Below, piece after piece: positions 62,476 to 64,000 of a DNA stretch of 64,000 bases (its first letter is position 1; each line of letters starts with the position of its first letter). The stretch lies in assembly GCF_007970805.1 (NCBI RefSeq), contig NZ_CP042433.1:3162001-3226000 (forward strand), written 5' to 3'. This DNA is from Flavisolibacter ginsenosidimutans. GTDB taxonomy: Bacteria > Bacteroidota > Bacteroidia > Chitinophagales > Chitinophagaceae. Both the position numbers and the translations under genes were made by a program. Below the pieces are notes generated by a model. That model worked only from the letters and a program-made list of their open reading frames with translations. It was not told the origin of the DNA and did no database searches.

Positions 62476-62853
62476 ATGCCTCATTTCATCATTGATTGTT
62501 CCGAAAACGTACTCACGCAACGAACACCCGAAGAAATGATGCAAGCGGTTTATGATGTTGCGGAATCCACAGCTTTGTTCGCACAAAACGACATCAAGGT
62601 TCGCCTCAATCCTTACACGTTCTACAAGCTGGGCGAAAACAAAAAAGATTTCATTCACGTTTTCGCACACATTATGCAAGGCCGGAGCACCGAACAAAAA
62701 GCAACGCTTTCGCGAAAGACGATTGAACGATTAAACGAGTTGTTTCCGAACCTTTCCATTCTCTCCATGAACGTGCAGGAATTTGACGCCTCCACTTATT
62801 GCAATAAATCGCTCATTCATCCGCAGAATACAACCGGCAATCGCCATTTTTAG
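62476..62853 (+). CDS. 5-carboxymethyl-2-hydroxymuconate delta-isomerase-like tautomerase
   Basis: A 125-residue member of the tautomerase superfamily (CHMI group). After removal of Met, the N terminus is Pro (MPHFIIDCSENVL), the catalytic base. The segment RLNPYTFYKLGENKKDFIHV and MQGRSTEQKATLSRKTIE match the CHMI subfamily. It moves a double bond in aromatic-acid breakdown or acts on another enol. The start at 62476 is chosen to expose the catalytic Pro. Confidence 0.87.
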   Translation: MPHFIIDCSENVLTQRTPEEMMQAVYDVAESTALFAQNDIKVRLNPYTFYKLGENKKDFIHVFAHIMQGRSTEQKATLSRKTIERLNELFPNLSILSMNVQEFDASTYCNKSLIHPQNTTGNRHF

Positions 62854-62905
62854 GAATGTTCTTTCCTTCATCCGAACTTTAATCATTCAGGTTTAAAACT
62901 TTTGC

Positions 62906-63241
62906 ATGAACGAACAAATCTTCGTTACAACCAGCACGTCGCTGGAAGGCTACCGCGTTACAAAACAATTGGGACTGGTTCGCGGCATTACCGTACGTTC
63001 GAGAAGCATCTTGGGTAACCTGGCCGGTGGCTTCATGACGATCTTCGGCGGCAAGAGCGCCATTTACACACAGCTTTGCGAACAAACCCGCGAGGACGCT
63101 TTGCAACTGATGATCAAACACGGCCGCGATTTAGGCGCCAATGCTATTATTAACATGCGCTACGATGCCAACGAAGTAATGAGCGGCCTTACCGAAGTAT
63201 TGGCTTACGGAACGGCCGTTGTGGTGGAGAAAGAAAGTTAA
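62906..63241 (+). CDS. YbjQ/UPF0145-family protein
   Basis: A 111-residue protein with the YbjQ layout: LGLVRGITVRSRSILGNLAGGFMTIFGG, then TREDALQLMIKHGRDLGANAIINMRYDANE. The family forms pentameric rings of unknown function, once linked to heavy-metal binding by fold. The gene is short and complete, downstream of the tautomerase and upstream of an oxidoreductase, with no clear operon logic. Confidence 0.86.
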   Translation: MNEQIFVTTSTSLEGYRVTKQLGLVRGITVRSRSILGNLAGGFMTIFGGKSAIYTQLCEQTREDALQLMIKHGRDLGANAIINMRYDANEVMSGLTEVLAYGTAVVVEKES

Positions 63242-63267
63242 CGCTCAACCCTCTTTAATAACAAACC

Positions 63268-64000
63268 ATGAAAAAATTTTCGCGCCGTCACTTTTTGCAA
63301 AGCGCCAGTGCCGCAGTTGGCGTGAGTGCCGTTGGCGCGGCCTTGCCGTCGTTTACAACGGCCTGTAAAAACAAAAACACAGTGTACGATGGCAAGAAGT
63401 TAAACATTGCCCTTGTTGGTTTGGGACGTTACGCCGGTTATCTTGCCGAAGGCTTGCAGGAAGCGCAGTATTGCCGTCTGGCCGGCATTGTTACCGGCAC
63501 GCCGTCAAAAGCCGTTGACTGGAAAAAACGTTACAACATTCCCGACGCAAACGTTTACAACTATCAAAACTTTGACGGCATTAAGAACAACAAAGACATT
63601 GATGTTGTTTATATCGTCTTGCCCAATTCGATGCACAAAGAGTTTGCGATAAGAACAGCACGAGCTGGCAAGCACGTCATCGTCGAAAAGCCCATGGCCA
63701 TCACCGCTGCCGACTGCGAAGAGATGATTGACGCCTGCAAAAAAGCCGGCGTGCAAATGGCGATTGGTTATCGTTTGCACTACGAACCGTACAACATGGA
63801 AATGAAACGGCTGGGGCAGGAAAAAGTTTTTGGGCAAGTACGATTGGTGGAAGCGTCGCTTGGTTACAAAACCGGCGACCCAAACGAATGGCGCCTGAAG
63901 AAAGCACTTGCCGGCGGCGGCCCGTTAATGAACGTGGGCATTTATTGCGTGCAGGCAAGTCGCTACATCACGGGCGAAGAGCCGCTTTCGGTTACGGCAC
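63268..64000 (+). CDS. Tat-exported Gfo/Idh/MocA-family oxidoreductase (runs off the window)
   Basis: About 244 residues of the N-terminal part are present. A twin-arginine signal (SRRHFLQSASAAVG) and a lipobox-like TTAC lead into a Rossmann domain (IALVGLGRYAG) and the EKP motif VEKPMAI typical of glucose-fructose oxidoreductases and sugar dehydrogenases. NAD(P) redox of a sugar or sugar acid is likely. The C-terminal substrate domain lies beyond the right edge. Confidence 0.9.
   Translation, partial: MKKFSRRHFLQSASAAVGVSAVGAALPSFTTACKNKNTVYDGKKLNIALVGLGRYAGYLAEGLQEAQYCRLAGIVTGTPSKAVDWKKRYNIPDANVYNYQNFDGIKNNKDIDVVYIVLPNSMHKEFAIRTARAGKHVIVEKPMAITAADCEEMIDACKKAGVQMAIGYRLHYEPYNMEMKRLGQEKVFGQVRLVEASLGYKTGDPNEWRLKKALAGGGPLMNVGIYCVQASRYITGEEPLSVTA

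Overview
The window comes from a member of the Bacteroidota, most likely the Chitinophagaceae. The evidence is a subtype-iii type VI secretion system (T6SS), carboxypeptidase-regulatory-domain TonB receptors, a lipoprotein Omp85 next to TamB, DUF3857 transglutaminase-like proteins, and TAnnTTTG-type -7 promoter elements. The species cannot be named from the sequence.

Region 1 (1-22037) is a near-complete T6SS-iii locus. A minus-strand block holds a Ser/Thr kinase fragment, an FHA protein, a lipoprotein lytic transglycosylase, a periplasmic TPR-like protein, tssP, tssO, tssK, tssN, tssC, tssB and clpV/tssH. A divergent plus-strand block holds tssE, tssF and tssG. A second minus-strand block runs hcp, vgrG, a DUF4280 PAAR-like spike protein, an AHH-type nuclease, two DUF1629/Imm11-like proteins, two unknown proteins and a leaderless-type L,D-transpeptidase. 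Together these read as the tube, sheath, baseplate, unusual Bacteroidota membrane complex, a spike with cargo, and a nuclease effector with immunity genes. The cargo segment (about 16.5-19.5 kb) looks more AT-rich than the core.

Region 2 (22.4-28.9 kb) carries one TonB receptor on the plus strand and a minus-strand three-gene set rich in cysteine (small CNGKC protein, TonB receptor, BNR-repeat lipoprotein with CCQCC). It looks like a metal-related outer-membrane system.

Region 3 (28.9-37.6 kb) is a decayed mobile island ending at tRNA-Ser(GGA). It contains a HigBA module between two 18-bp direct repeats, a frameshifted unknown gene, a radC relic, an AAA/DUF4143 ATPase, a broken IS3-type element with helically spaced subterminal repeats, and a serine recombinase with two compensating frameshifts.

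Region 4 (37.6-64.0 kb) is mostly chromosomal housekeeping: TatD, a lipoprotein, a polysaccharide deacetylase, gltX, an aldo/keto reductase, a B12-binding protein with an enoyl-CoA hydratase, NlpC/P60, two DUF3857 proteins, fumC, an Oar-like TonB receptor, tamB-tamL, a RelE/ParE-type toxin pair, a tautomerase, a YbjQ protein and a Tat-exported Gfo/Idh oxidoreductase.

The most unusual pattern is not a gene. Degenerate 7-bp (once 8-bp) word repeats, often with a reverse-complement partner array, sit exactly at gene boundaries: near the kinase/FHA junction, between tssB and tssC, upstream of gltX, after fumC, and across the tamB/tamL junction, where they encode the TamL leader peptide. At gltX, 12 perfect heptamers occupy the -33 region of a consensus -7 element whose predicted transcript would be nearly leaderless.
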